A stretch of DNA of 33,633 nucleotides from CAZTVN01 sp964617145 (GCA_964617145.1 CAZTVN010000004.1:1-33633), one strand, 5' to 3'. Numbered from the stretch's first letter, positions 1 to 9,242 are shown. Program-made: numbers and translations. The notes: generated by a model not told the origin, from the sequence alone.

Positions 1-1
1 T

Positions 2-1921
2 TCATCAAAGGGCAAAGAACTTTTTCGCCTTGCATGCATCGGTTTCTTTTTCATCTTCCTCTTAAATAGCATCAATGTTTATTATCGTGCTATTGATCTT
101 AAAGCCGATCTCGCTCATTCGGCTTATGAAAGTTTTTCTCATATAATCGAAGCCAAAGATCAGGTCATTTCCCAAAATTTCAATGATGCTTATGTTACCC
201 TTCAAAAAGTTTTTATCGATCTTAATACGGCGCAAAAAGAACTTTGGTTTATTGAACAATCTTCCTCCTCTCCTTTGACGCAGGGCATTTTTTCCGATTC
301 TTTGAATAATATTATTTTAAGTGGCAAGGATTTGACCAGCGCTGTGACCTATTTTACTCAAGCTTTTGATCAAGGTTTTTTTTCAATTTCCCAAATCTTT
401 CGCGAAAATGATCAAAATCTTGTTCTCACAGACGAGCTAAAAAAAAGTTCTGAAATATTTCTTCTCGGATTAAACCATCTGAAAAAGGCTCAAAATCATC
501 TTAACGATATCGATGATATTTTTCTTCCATCCGAACTTAAGGGTCGTTTTGTTACTGCGCGTTCTTCACTTTCTCGTATGATTGAAAAAGCGCAAGAGTG
601 GAATTCTCTCCTTCCTTCATTTTTTACTTTTCTTGGAGATCGTTATCCCCATCGCGTTCTCGTTTTACTTCAAAATAATAACGAAATTCGCCCAACAGGA
701 GGATTTATCGGCAGCTTTCTTATTGTTGATATCAATGATGGCCGCACAACTCATTCTTTTCATGATGTTTATGATTTTGATGGTCAATTTTATGAAAATA
801 TTGAAGCGCCTCATGAAATTTCTTCACTTACTCAAAATTGGAAAATGCGAGACAGCAATTATTCACCCGACTTTGCGATCTCAGCGCAAAAAGCGGCTTG
901 GTTTCTTGAACGCGAGGGAGGCCCTGGAGTTGATAGTGTTATCGCGGTTGATCTTGAATTTGTAAAAAAACTTCTCACTCTTACAGGACCCATTACGGTT
1001 TCCGATATTGAATTTACTGACCAAAATTTTGATCTTCTTCTTTCATATATTGTTGAAGCAAAATTGACTGGAGAAAAAACTCCAAAAATCATTATTGATC
1101 AGTTTGTTGACACACTTAAACAAAAACTTTTTTCATCGTTGGATGTTAAAAATTTAATTCCTTTATTTTCCTCTTTGATCGATGAAAAACATGTTCAATT
1201 TTATAGCAAGATTCCCGAACTTCAATCTTTGTTCCAGAAATTTGGACTCAATTCCCAAATCATGCCCTTAGGTCCCAAAGATGATTTTTTTGCTGCGATA
1301 CATTCGTCTATAGGCGGCAATAAAAGCGATCGATTTATTGAGCAAACGATAAACCACTCTACCTTTATTGAAAAAAATGGTGAGATTATCGATCAAGTTA
1401 CTCTTCAGAGAAATCACACATGGACTTTCGATACCGAACAAAATTTGCAAGATCTGCTTGTCAAAAATGGTTTTGGAAAAGCCTCAGAGCTTCTTATGAG
1501 TCTTTTGGGCGGCTCGAAGAATGTCGTTTCAACCCGTTTTTATGTTCCGAAAGGGTCTGAATTGCTTGATTTCTCTGGTGCTTCTCTTGAACTTCGCTAT
1601 GACAGAGATCTTGACCTTGACTACTTTTATGGCGTGATTTCTACGGATCATGGGGAAACAAGCTCTCTTGCTTTTACCTATCGTCTTCCTTTTAAACTTT
1701 TTGATGAAAATGATGGCATTTCTGAATATAACTTCAGCACTTTCAAACAAGCTGGTATTGCAAAGGAAACTTTGTCTAAAGAAGTTCATATATCACCGGG
1801 TCTCGAGGATCTACGAGTTCTTCCTCCTCTTCGAGCTATCCAGGATAACTTTTGGCAATATGAAGGAGACTTTTCGTCCGATAAAAAATTTGCTTTGCTT
1901 TTGAAGCCTCAAGCTCAGTAG
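2..1921 (+). CDS. DUF4012 family membrane-anchored protein (5'-truncated by window edge)
   Basis: The reading frame is open from the first bases of the window, so the N-terminus lies outside it. The first visible residues include a hydrophobic stretch (about residues 10-24, LACIGFFFIFLLN) that looks like a membrane anchor, followed by a long helical region. The signature NNNEIRPTGGFIGSF, near base 680, is the hallmark of DUF4012. This is a family of large extracytoplasmic proteins of unknown function common in CPR and Gram-positive bacteria. About 640 residues are visible, ending in TAG. It is convergent with mutL, with a 139-base gap in which I see no convincing terminator. An internal TTG at 275 is not needed as a start, because the frame continues upstream with membrane-protein-like sequence. 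Family assignment is firm; the function is unknown. Confidence 0.9.
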   Translation, partial: SSKGKELFRLACIGFFFIFLLNSINVYYRAIDLKADLAHSAYESFSHIIEAKDQVISQNFNDAYVTLQKVFIDLNTAQKELWFIEQSSSSPLTQGIFSDSLNNIILSGKDLTSAVTYFTQAFDQGFFSISQIFRENDQNLVLTDELKKSSEIFLLGLNHLKKAQNHLNDIDDIFLPSELKGRFVTARSSLSRMIEKAQEWNSLLPSFFTFLGDRYPHRVLVLLQNNNEIRPTGGFIGSFLIVDINDGRTTHSFHDVYDFDGQFYENIEAPHEISSLTQNWKMRDSNYSPDFAISAQKAAWFLEREGGPGVDSVIAVDLEFVKKLLTLTGPITVSDIEFTDQNFDLLLSYIVEAKLTGEKTPKIIIDQFVDTLKQKLFSSLDVKNLIPLFSSLIDEKHVQFYSKIPELQSLFQKFGLNSQIMPLGPKDDFFAAIHSSIGGNKSDRFIEQTINHSTFIEKNGEIIDQVTLQRNHTWTFDTEQNLQDLLVKNGFGKASELLMSLLGGSKNVVSTRFYVPKGSELLDFSGASLELRYDRDLDLDYFYGVISTDHGETSSLAFTYRLPFKLFDENDGISEYNFSTFKQAGIAKETLSKEVHISPGLEDLRVLPPLRAIQDNFWQYEGDFSSDKKFALLLKPQAQ

Positions 1922-2060
1922 TTTCTTCAGAGGGGCCCTTAAACTTGAGCATAAAAATAGAAGGGAGAGTGGAGGGGAATCACGAGATTCTTTCGGTCGC
2001 CATCCGATTCACCTTATATTTTATCTACCTAAAAACTTAAAAAACTTCCTAAGTTTGCTC

Positions 2061-3788
2061 TCATCTCCTGCCAAATTTCTTCTCAAGTTCACTGTATGGG
2101 AGGCGAATCATGGTTGGTCTTCCGTGCGGACAAGTGAATTTTTGATCGAGTGAGTCGAGATTTTTTAAAAGGGCGATTTGCTCTTCGTGCGTCAGAGTTT
2201 TTCCAAACTTTATTGCTGAGCGGCAGGCCATATATGTTAATACTTTTTCTCTTGGTTCTTGTGTACTTTTGATAGGTCGATTGGTCAAAATATCGCCTAT
2301 TAGCCCCCTTAAAACTTTTATAATATTTGATTCACTTAAAAGACTTGGAATAGCTGTGATAACAAAAGAGTTCGTGCAAAGCGATTCAATTTCAAAACCC
2401 ATCTTTTCCAAAAGCTCTTTTTGTTCGCTTAAGACTTCCTTTTCTCTATGACTTAGATCTATATTGAGAGGAACAAGAAGTTGTTGTTTTACAGGATTAT
2501 GGGCATCGAAATTTTTCATCAATTTTTCGTACATACATCGTTCGTGGGCTGCATGTTGATCGATAATGACCATGCCTTCATCGTCTTTGGCGATAATATA
2601 GCTTGCGGCGATTTGAGCCACAGGCATCAGCCTTAGATTTTCTTCTGTTAAACTATCTGTAAAAGTGGACGCTTTTGTGAGAATTTCTGGAGTGCCGCTA
2701 TCTGTTTTGAGACTTCTTGACGTCCTTTCTTCGCGTAAATAGTTCTTCATTTTGGCTATTCCCTCAATGCTTTGTCCAAAATTCATTTTTGGTGAAAGAA
2801 TACGTGATTCTAAACTCGTTTTTACCGCTTTGTGCAGAATACTAAAAGTCGCTGACTGATTTTGAAAACGTATTTCAATCTTTCGAGGATGGACATTGAC
2901 ATCTATTTGCGCTGGATCGATTTTGATCCTTACAAAAAAGACAGGATGCATGCCATGAGGTAATAATGAATGGTAAGCCTCTTTCACCGCATAGGCTAAG
3001 GCAGAGCTTTTGATCGACCTTGAATTTACAAAAAAATATTGATGTAGCTTGGTATTTCTAGCAATGTGAGGTTTTCCGATAAATCCTTCCAGAGAGATTT
3101 CCTGTCCCCCATAAAAAATAGGGATAAGATTTTCTGCTATTTCTTTTCCGTGCAAAGCCCGTATTCTGTCGAGCCACTCTGAAGAATTTGGCAGGTTATA
3201 TATCGTTTTGCCGTTATGAGTTAAAATAAAATCCGTGCTTTCTTTCGACAAAGCGAGTTCCGTCACGGTCGCCATAATCTGATTCCATTCTGATTGTTCC
3301 GATTTCAAATATTTTTGTCTCGCAGGAGTATTAAAAAAAATATCTTCGACGGTAACTGAAGTTCCTTTTGGACAGCCGCACGATTGGATCTTTTCTTCGC
3401 TCTCTCCTCTACAAATCACCAGTGTTCCCTCTTGAGGACCTTCTGGTTTTGTTTCTAATTTAAGTTTGGAAATCGCTGCAATACTTGCCAATGCTTCGCC
3501 ACGGAATCCGAGAGAAAGAATATTGCTCAAGTCTTTTTCATCGGCAATTTTACTTGTCGCATGTCGCTTTACAGCCAATATCGCATCCTCTTTCGACATA
3601 CCAACTCCATCATCAATAACTCGTATTTTCCTTTTCCCAGCTGCCTCAATATGAATTTCGATACGTTTTGCTTTAGCATCGATGGCATTTTCAACAAGCT
3701 CTTTTACCACCGATGCAGGACGTTCGACGACTTCGCCGGCTGCGATTTGATTAATAAGATGATCTGGAAGTATTTTTATGATCGACAT
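2061..3788 (-). CDS. mutL: DNA mismatch repair protein MutL (endonuclease type)
   Basis: MutL couples mismatch recognition by MutS to strand removal. The N-terminal GHKL ATPase carries ELVENAIDA (residues about 30-38), DDGVGM (59-64) and GFRGEAL (94-100). The C-terminal domain carries the metal-binding endonuclease motif DQHAAHERCMYE (from residue 410), an ACR motif (521), CPHGRP (553) and a terminal FGR (572). This set marks MutL homologues that nick DNA themselves, as in bacteria without MutH; no mutH is visible here. Length 575 aa is normal. It starts with ATG 13 bases inside the end of mutS, so the two genes overlap and are very probably cotranscribed and translationally coupled. Confidence 0.97.
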   Translation of the reverse strand: MSIIKILPDHLINQIAAGEVVERPASVVKELVENAIDAKAKRIEIHIEAAGKRKIRVIDDGVGMSKEDAILAVKRHATSKIADEKDLSNILSLGFRGEALASIAAISKLKLETKPEGPQEGTLVICRGESEEKIQSCGCPKGTSVTVEDIFFNTPARQKYLKSEQSEWNQIMATVTELALSKESTDFILTHNGKTIYNLPNSSEWLDRIRALHGKEIAENLIPIFYGGQEISLEGFIGKPHIARNTKLHQYFFVNSRSIKSSALAYAVKEAYHSLLPHGMHPVFFVRIKIDPAQIDVNVHPRKIEIRFQNQSATFSILHKAVKTSLESRILSPKMNFGQSIEGIAKMKNYLREERTSRSLKTDSGTPEILTKASTFTDSLTEENLRLMPVAQIAASYIIAKDDEGMVIIDQHAAHERCMYEKLMKNFDAHNPVKQQLLVPLNIDLSHREKEVLSEQKELLEKMGFEIESLCTNSFVITAIPSLLSESNIIKVLRGLIGDILTNRPIKSTQEPREKVLTYMACRSAIKFGKTLTHEEQIALLKNLDSLDQKFTCPHGRPTMIRLPYSELEKKFGRR

Positions 3789-6409
3789 GTTTTCTTAAGT
3801 TCATCAAGTTTTTGCAGAGCCTCAAGCGGTGTCAAATGGTTAATATCAACTTGCTTCAAAGCTTCCAGAGCTGGATGCGTAAATCGACTAGATTTAAAGG
3901 TTTGATATAAAGCTTCTTTTGCCCTCTGTCCTTCTTGACTAAAAAGTCCCATTTGATCGTCCGATATTTTTTTTGACAGTTTTTCTCTTATACTTTTTTC
4001 CACTATAGCCTCTTCCAGTTCTTCTAAAATTTGCTGAGCTTTTTGAGTAACTTGAGCAGGGATACCAGCAAGTCGTGCAACTTCGATACCGTAACTTCGA
4101 TCGATAGCACCTTTTTCTATTTTATAAAGGAAAATTATACCATCGATCGTTTCTTTTACTTTGGCTGAAAAATTTTTCGCACCCTTAAGTCGCTCCGTCA
4201 CTGCAATAAGCTCATGATAATGTGTCGCAAAAATGGTTTTTGCCTTTATGGTGTCATGAATATACTCTGTCACTGCCCATGCGATACTCACTCCGTCGTA
4301 GGTCGATGTTCCTCTCCCGATTTCATCAAGCAAGATAAGACTTTTTTGTGTTGCGTGATTTAATATATTGGCAGCCTCCTCCATTTCCACCATAAAAGTG
4401 CTTTGTCCTTTCAAGATATTATCGCTGGCGCCAACTCGCGTAAAAATTCGGTCAACGAGGCCTATTTGCGCTTCACTCGCTGGGACAAAACTTCCGATAT
4501 GCGCGAGCAAAGTTATGAGCGCCACCTGTCTTAAATACACACTTTTTCCGGCCATATTTGGCCCAGTTATGAGCATAAACTGGTTTTCGTTGCTATCAAG
4601 GAGCGTATCATTTGCTACAAATCGTAGATCATTGAATATTTTTTCGATCACAGGATGGCGACCATCTTTGATAAAAATTTTCGCTGCGTTTCGAATTTCT
4701 GGTTTGCAGTATTTATAGGAAAGCGCGTTTATCGCAAAATTGAGAATGACATCCAAAAAAGCGATTTTATAGCCTGCTTCTTGTATAGAATGCATTTTTT
4801 CGAGCGTTTGGCCACGAATTTCTTGGAAGAGTTTATATTCGAGTTCTATCATTTTTTCTTCGGCACGAAGTATTTTTTCTTCAAGCTCTTTAAGTTCTTG
4901 AGTAATGTACCTCTCGACGTTCACCAGTGTTTGCTTCCTTATGTAATCTTGCGGAACTTTTTTCAGATGTACTTTTGAGATTTCAATATAATAACCAAAT
5001 ATTTTATTAAAACTCACTTTCAGAGATGAAATGCCTGTACGATCGGCTTCTCTTTCCTGTATTTGTCGAAGAATTTCTTGCGCATCACGTGAAATTGCTT
5101 TGAGCTCGTCTAATTCACCGTGATATCCATCGCGAATAATGCCTCCTTCTTTTAAGCCTATCGGTGGGTCCGATACGATGCCCTTTTCTATAAGTTCGGT
5201 GAGATCGTCAAAGGCCTCAAGTTTATCGCGAATATGTCTAAGGATAGTTGATTCAGTACCCAAAAGCGCGGTTTTTATGTGTGGAATTTGTTTTAAAGAT
5301 TCTTTGAGAGCTTGCAGGTCGCGAGCGTTTCCTGATCCGAGACTTAAACGGCTTATGATTCTTTCGATATCAAATATTTTTAATAGGATTTCTTTTAAAG
5401 AAAACATCAGCTTTTGATTTCTGTAGAGCTCTTCCACTCCTTCCAGTCGATTTTGGATTTGATTGAGTTTGACCAGCGGTTTTAGGACCCATCTTTTTAA
5501 AAGCCTTCCTCCCATGGAAGTTAGGGTGTGATCGATACTTTCCAAGAGCGACCCTCTTTTTTCTCCGTCTATGCTATTTTTTACAAGCTCAAGATTTCGG
5601 ATAGTGGATTCGTCCAGCATCATGTATTCGTCGCAGCTATAGGAAATGAGTTTTTGGATATGTTTGAGTTCATTTTTTTGTGTTTCTTTCAAATATAGAA
5701 TCAATCTTCCCGCTGCCTGTATGCCAAAAGGCAGTTTTTCTGCTCCAAATCCTTCCAGACTTTTTGTTTGAAAAAATTCGGTTAAAAGCTGATAAGAGTT
5801 TTCGTTTGACTTAAATGGATAAAAATAGCTTTCTTGCAGAATATTTTGGATTTTTTTTAACCAACTTTCTTGTTCAGATTCTAAAGGGAAAATAATTTCA
5901 CTCGGCGAAATACGTTTGAGTTCCGAAACGAGTCGATCAAGGTCGTTGATTTCCGACACACGAAATTCACCCGTTGAAATATCGGCAAAACTTAATCCGA
6001 AATAATTTTCTTTCGCATAAATGCTCAAAATATAATTATTTGTTTTTTGCTCGAGAATGTTTTCATCGAGTGTCGTTCCAGGAGTTATGACTCGCGTAAC
6101 TTCGCGTTTCACTATTCCAGAGAGGCTGGGATCTGAAACTTGCTCGCAAATCGCTACTTTTTTCCCTAAACGCGTGAGTTTTGCCAGATAATTATCCGCT
6201 GCGTGGTAAGGCACTCCGCACATTGGAGTCTGGTCTTCTCCTTTATTGCGCGATGTCAAAACAATATCCAAAATCTTCGAGGCTATGACCGCGTCCTCTT
6301 CAAACATTTCGTAAAAATCGCCTAAACGAAAAAAAAGGATGCAATCAGAATACTGCTCTTTGATTTTTCGATATTGCGCCATCATGGGCGTTAGATTTTC
6401 CTTCAGCAT
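3776..6409 (-). CDS. mutS: DNA mismatch repair protein MutS
   Basis: MutS recognises mismatches and small loops. The N-terminal mismatch-binding domain has GDFYEMF, with the Phe-x-Glu mismatch wedge at F32 and E34. The C-terminal ATPase has Walker A GPNMAGKS at residues 616-623, then LILLDEIGRGTSTYDG and ATHYHEL, as expected of a MutS1-type protein. The length of 877 aa is typical. The start is an ATG at 6409; a second pair of Met codons at residues 9-10 is a possible alternative. It is the first gene of a mutS-mutL pair, with overlapping ends. A perfect TATAAT lies about 63 bases upstream on this strand (6472-6477). Confidence 0.97.
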   Translation of the reverse strand: MLKENLTPMMAQYRKIKEQYSDCILFFRLGDFYEMFEEDAVIASKILDIVLTSRNKGEDQTPMCGVPYHAADNYLAKLTRLGKKVAICEQVSDPSLSGIVKREVTRVITPGTTLDENILEQKTNNYILSIYAKENYFGLSFADISTGEFRVSEINDLDRLVSELKRISPSEIIFPLESEQESWLKKIQNILQESYFYPFKSNENSYQLLTEFFQTKSLEGFGAEKLPFGIQAAGRLILYLKETQKNELKHIQKLISYSCDEYMMLDESTIRNLELVKNSIDGEKRGSLLESIDHTLTSMGGRLLKRWVLKPLVKLNQIQNRLEGVEELYRNQKLMFSLKEILLKIFDIERIISRLSLGSGNARDLQALKESLKQIPHIKTALLGTESTILRHIRDKLEAFDDLTELIEKGIVSDPPIGLKEGGIIRDGYHGELDELKAISRDAQEILRQIQEREADRTGISSLKVSFNKIFGYYIEISKVHLKKVPQDYIRKQTLVNVERYITQELKELEEKILRAEEKMIELEYKLFQEIRGQTLEKMHSIQEAGYKIAFLDVILNFAINALSYKYCKPEIRNAAKIFIKDGRHPVIEKIFNDLRFVANDTLLDSNENQFMLITGPNMAGKSVYLRQVALITLLAHIGSFVPASEAQIGLVDRIFTRVGASDNILKGQSTFMVEMEEAANILNHATQKSLILLDEIGRGTSTYDGVSIAWAVTEYIHDTIKAKTIFATHYHELIAVTERLKGAKNFSAKVKETIDGIIFLYKIEKGAIDRSYGIEVARLAGIPAQVTQKAQQILEELEEAIVEKSIREKLSKKISDDQMGLFSQEGQRAKEALYQTFKSSRFTHPALEALKQVDINHLTPLEALQKLDELKKTCRS

Positions 6410-6471
6410 TGATGAGTGCTAACTAGCTAAAAAGGCTATCTTAAGGACATACTAAAAAATTTAAGTTGCGT

Positions 6472-6477
6472 ATTATA
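6472..6477 (-). promoter_or_regulatory. Candidate -10 element of the mutS-mutL operon
   Basis: The minus strand reads TATAAT here, about 63 bases before the mutS start. No good -35 is seen at 16-18 bases. A 12-bp perfect palindrome AAAACATGTTTT (6483-6494) sits just upstream and could be a regulator site. TATAAT also occurs on the plus strand two bases away, so the direction is not certain. Confidence 0.35.
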
Positions 6478-6614
6478 ATTAGAAAACATGTTTTGAAAGC
6501 ATTGTCCTTAAAAGCGCATTTATTATTTCATTCTTCTCTTTTGGAATCAATTTGGTTTTTAAAGAAATTACGGGTCGGTTATCGGACGTTTACTTTAAGA
6601 TGATCACTCTATCA

Positions 6615-7166
6615 TTATTTTTTACTATTCTCTTGTTTTACAACTCTATTCTTTATCGCCGATAACCTTTCTTTTACTTCTCTTTCTTCTAGCCCAATAG
6701 GCTCTCTAGAATATCTCGAACGTAAAGCTGGTATTCTTTCTGCCCTCTTTGCTGCTTGCAAGACCTTATTGGGAAATGGGTCACTGCTATTTACGCCTTG
6801 TGCGAGGCTTCGAAGAACTCTTTCTTGTCTTCTGTGTATAGCGGCTCTTAGTCCTTCCACGCCGTACCCTCCAGCACTTTCTAATCTATGTTCTTGACGT
6901 ATTAAATCTAACAGTCTATCTCCTTGTCGGATATCCGAATCTATCACTTTTAATCCTTTCCAAGCCAATGTTTCTCCCAGATGGCCTATTACTCTTAGTA
7001 TTCTCCCTCCTAAACCTTCTCTTGTTCCGTCGATAGGATTATTGTTATTGTTATTGTTTCCGATTCCTTCACGACCTCTTATCTCTTCTCCTGTATCGAC
7101 TCCTTCTTCTCTATCGACTTGCTCTTCTGCACGAGATGCTTCACCGCTTAAAATTCGTAATCCCAT
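6615..7166 (-). CDS. Hypothetical protein with a poly-Asn tract
   Basis: A 183-residue protein that I do not recognise. The first third is charged and low-complexity and holds seven consecutive Asn (about residues 38-44), encoded by an alternating AAC/AAT run. The rest is Arg- and Glu-rich and predicted helical, including RILRVIGHLGETLAWKG and EEREVKERLSAIKNRVV. There is no signal peptide or membrane segment. The start is ATG at 7166. A TATAAT (7181-7186) lies only 14 bases upstream, so the transcript would have almost no leader. It resembles the other hypothetical proteins of this window in being charged and poorly structured at its N-terminus. Coding status is likely because no better frame overlaps and it has its own -10 element. 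Confidence 0.6.
   Translation of the reverse strand: MGLRILSGEASRAEEQVDREEGVDTGEEIRGREGIGNNNNNNNPIDGTREGLGGRILRVIGHLGETLAWKGLKVIDSDIRQGDRLLDLIRQEHRLESAGGYGVEGLRAAIHRRQERVLRSLAQGVNSSDPFPNKVLQAAKRAERIPALRSRYSREPIGLEEREVKERLSAIKNRVVKQENSKK
7041..7058. repeat. ATTGTT simple-sequence repeat (three units) within coding sequence
   Basis: Three hexanucleotide units encode the Asn tract of the 6615-7166 gene. The unit length is a multiple of three, so slippage would change tract length without a frameshift. Confidence 0.85.
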
Positions 7167-7180
7167 TGAAGTATTTTAAA

Positions 7181-7186
7181 ATTATA
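7181..7186 (-). promoter_or_regulatory. Candidate -10 element of the poly-Asn hypothetical gene
   Basis: The minus strand reads TATAAT, ending 14 bases before the ATG at 7166. No clear -35 is seen. The spacing implies a leader of only about 7 nucleotides. Confidence 0.4.
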
Positions 7187-7231
7187 TAAGGTTTTTTTGT
7201 ATCATAGATTTGCCTCTTTTTGCAAACCATT

Positions 7232-7561
7232 TTATAAATATTGATCGTTTAAAAGTGGATAAATGTCGATGGCCGGCTCTTCGTAAGGATGGATTTTTTT
7301 CACCGCTTCCAAAACTTTTTGCAACTTTTTTTCTTCGCAAATGGTTTCGATGCGTTCCTCTTCAACTTCTTCGATTTTTCCTGATTTCCCTATAAAAGGC
7401 TTTGTTCCAGCACTTCCTCTGAATCTTCCTATACCACGAACTGAGAATGAGCATGAATCGTAATTGCCGATATTGCCCGCTCCACTTTCTGCGAATGCCT
7501 TCCTTATCGCATCCGAATGAGAAATAGGTCCAAAAATAGCGATTTTTACGAGTTTTTTCAT
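7232..7561 (-). CDS. Stand-alone NIF3 insert-like (CutA/PII-fold) domain protein
   Basis: A 109-residue protein matching the domain inserted in the middle of bacterial NIF3/YqfO proteins. Visible motifs in order are KIAIFGP, GAGNIGNYDSCSFS, GTKPFIGKSGKIEEVEEERIE and KKIHPYEEPAIDIYPL. The family folds like CutA/PII; a metal-binding or regulatory role has been proposed but the function is not established. The flanking NIF3 metallohydrolase halves are absent, so it is a free-standing domain. I chose ATG at 7561. A TTG at 7594 would overlap the dcd stop and add 11 residues absent from the family. It lies downstream of dcd in the same direction, probably in one transcript. Confidence 0.8.
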   Translation of the reverse strand: MKKLVKIAIFGPISHSDAIRKAFAESGAGNIGNYDSCSFSVRGIGRFRGSAGTKPFIGKSGKIEEVEEERIETICEEKKLQKVLEAVKKIHPYEEPAIDIYPLLNDQYL

Positions 7562-7590
7562 AGTTTTTTTTGTGAGATTTGGTGTCTCCC

Positions 7591-8130
7591 TCAACTTCCC
7601 ACTTCCAAATCCTTATACGCCTGACTGCCAACAGATTTTGCTTGGCCTTGATATTTGCCGCGATAGGGATGGTCTGTTGATTGATCCATCTTGCAAAAAA
7701 CGAGCTGACAGATGCGCCGACCTGCTTGGATCTGAATAGGGAGCGAGTTGGCGTTGTAAATTTCCAGAGTGATTCGGCCTTCAAAGCCAGGGTCTACCCA
7801 ACCAGCGTTTTGGATGAAAAGTCCCATGCGGCCGATTGAGCTTCTGCCTTCGACAAAAGCCGTCAGATGATTTGGAAGTTTTATGTACTCTTTGGTGGTT
7901 GCTAAAAGGAAAGAATGAGGAGGAATAGTAATGATGTCATTTTCGATTTCTCGGTACTTAATGGCATTGTCCATGGTGAGTAAGCCCATGTGAGTGTCTT
8001 CCACAACCAAAAAATGATTTCCGATTCGACAGTCAACGGATGCAGGCTGAATGGAGAGTTCATCAATAGGATCGATCACGAGTTCTCCACTTTTTAACAT
8101 TTCGCGAATCGTTTTGTCTGAAAGGATCAT
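7591..8130 (-). CDS. dcd: dCTP deaminase (possibly bifunctional dCTP deaminase/dUTPase)
   Basis: The enzyme deaminates dCTP to dUTP for dTTP synthesis; some members also hydrolyse dUTP to dUMP. The protein has 179 aa, close to the family norm. It opens with MILSDKTIREMLKSGEL, carries SIQPASVDCRIG, and has the core FVEGRSSIGRMGLFIQNAGW followed by VDPGFEGRITLEIYN, which holds the catalytic Glu. It ends with the YQGQ-type segment. The QNAGWVDPGFEG form is closer to the bifunctional archaeal-type enzymes than to E. coli Dcd, but the sequence alone does not settle dUTPase activity. It ends in TGA. An extended -10 lies 36 bases upstream. Confidence 0.93.
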   Translation of the reverse strand: MILSDKTIREMLKSGELVIDPIDELSIQPASVDCRIGNHFLVVEDTHMGLLTMDNAIKYREIENDIITIPPHSFLLATTKEYIKLPNHLTAFVEGRSSIGRMGLFIQNAGWVDPGFEGRITLEIYNANSLPIQIQAGRRICQLVFCKMDQSTDHPYRGKYQGQAKSVGSQAYKDLEVGS

Positions 8131-8165
8131 CGAATATCTTGATTACTTGATAGATGACATCGATG

Positions 8166-8174
8166 ATTATACCA
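8166..8174 (-). promoter_or_regulatory. Extended -10 promoter of dcd
   Basis: The minus strand reads TGGTATAAT, a perfect -10 with the upstream TG of an extended -10. It ends 35 bases before the dcd ATG and lies just past the stop codon of the upstream hypothetical gene. No -35 is evident, which extended -10 promoters do not require. Confidence 0.55.
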
Positions 8175-8176
8175 CG

Positions 8177-8959
8177 TTATTGGCTCAATGCACTGAGAAC
8201 GGCTGGTGGCAAGATTGATCGGGCTACAGTCAATCCTATTACTTCAGATTTATTGAGTATGTCAAATCTATTGAGAGTCGAGGGGAGACTCTTGCCATTT
8301 AATACCACCGACACGACTACTCCATCTACTCCATCTACTCCATCTACTCCATCTACTCCATCTACTCCATCTGGGATCGACTTAGGTAGCAGTATGCATT
8401 TTATGTCTGCTGGCTTTAATTTTATCCCTTCCGAGTCTGCGGCTTTTATTACCTCCTCCAATAATCTTTTTTTCCATGGAGCTACTTCTTCTCCAGCATT
8501 TATTTGTCTCATCTCGTCCATTCGAACTCCAAGTATTTGTGTTGATCGTGCTAACGGTCTTTCATCACCACTGTCATTTTCCGATCTCTCATCAGATAAT
8601 CTCGCCGCCGCATCAGTAATCCTCCCGCTAACCTCACCACCTGCTGCTACAGCTTCCTTCGCTGCCGGACTATTATTCCTCCTGAAGCGCGCCTCTCGAC
8701 CAATACTGGTAGCAAGCTCTATGAGCTCCTCTATACTACCTTCTCCCACACCTTGCATTGCGGCTCCTGTTTCTCTCCTTGAGATTTCCACTGCTTCATC
8801 TTCTTGTGGGAGTGGGAGTTCTTCCACATTTGGAACTTCCCTTTGGAGTGGTTCCTTGCCTTCTGTTTCGACTTTTGGCGGTGCTCCTACTCCTCCTCCC
8901 GAGACTGTCATTTCTTCATCTCTTGATCCTCCTAACTCCGAACCCGATAGTCCACTCAT
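8177..8959 (-). CDS. Hypothetical protein with a (Asp-Gly-Val)6 repeat
   Basis: A 260-residue protein that I do not recognise. The N-terminal 60 residues are Gly-, Glu- and Pro-rich and look disordered. A central helical region includes GSIEELIELATSIGREARF and APWKKRLLEEVIKAA. Near residue 200 there are six tandem DGV tripeptides encoded by a 9-bp repeat. The C-terminus is a short hydrophobic-basic segment. The opposite strand is open over the same span, but its product is Ser/Thr/Pro-rich and poor in secondary structure, and the neighbours run on this strand, so I favour this frame. The start is ATG at 8959 (or TTG just before). A GAGGAGA lies about 20 bases upstream, too far for a normal ribosome site. 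Confidence 0.6.
   Translation of the reverse strand: MSGLSGSELGGSRDEEMTVSGGGVGAPPKVETEGKEPLQREVPNVEELPLPQEDEAVEISRRETGAAMQGVGEGSIEELIELATSIGREARFRRNNSPAAKEAVAAGGEVSGRITDAAARLSDERSENDSGDERPLARSTQILGVRMDEMRQINAGEEVAPWKKRLLEEVIKAADSEGIKLKPADIKCILLPKSIPDGVDGVDGVDGVDGVDGVVVSVVLNGKSLPSTLNRFDILNKSEVIGLTVARSILPPAVLSALSQ
8319..8372. repeat. 9-bp tandem repeat, six perfect copies
   Basis: The plus-strand unit ACTCCATCT is repeated six times without change (54 bp) inside the 8177-8959 gene. It encodes the DGV repeats. Perfect identity suggests recent expansion by slippage. The unit preserves the frame. Confidence 0.95.
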
Positions 8960-9242
8960 CAAATCTGGCTGATCAACTATCTCCTCTTCCCCCCCCTAGT
9001 GCCATCATTTTCCATAGTTTTACATTTTTTAAATTATAAGCGTTTTTAAGATACCTTACTTTGTAAGTGTGTCAAATTTTTCTTGGCTCATTTGCGGAAA
9101 TAATGGGTGAAAATGAGGTTTAAAAGGAAAAAAGTGATAGGGAATAAGGCGAAAATAAGGGGATAATGGAACTTTTTCTGTGGCTAAAAATGGTAGTCTT
9201 CGTTTAATCTAAGGGCTGTTTTTATCTTTTTTTGATTGGTGA

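Noticed and set aside
1922..2060. AAACTTA/TAAGTTT stem as a bidirectional terminator between the DUF4012 gene and mutL
   Set aside because: The stem is AT-only and not followed by a T-run; too weak to call.
8154..8972. 272-residue open frame on the plus strand opposite the DGV-repeat gene
   Set aside because: Its product is Ser/Thr/Pro-rich without likely secondary structure, neighbours are on the minus strand, and its openness follows from the repeat and biased composition.
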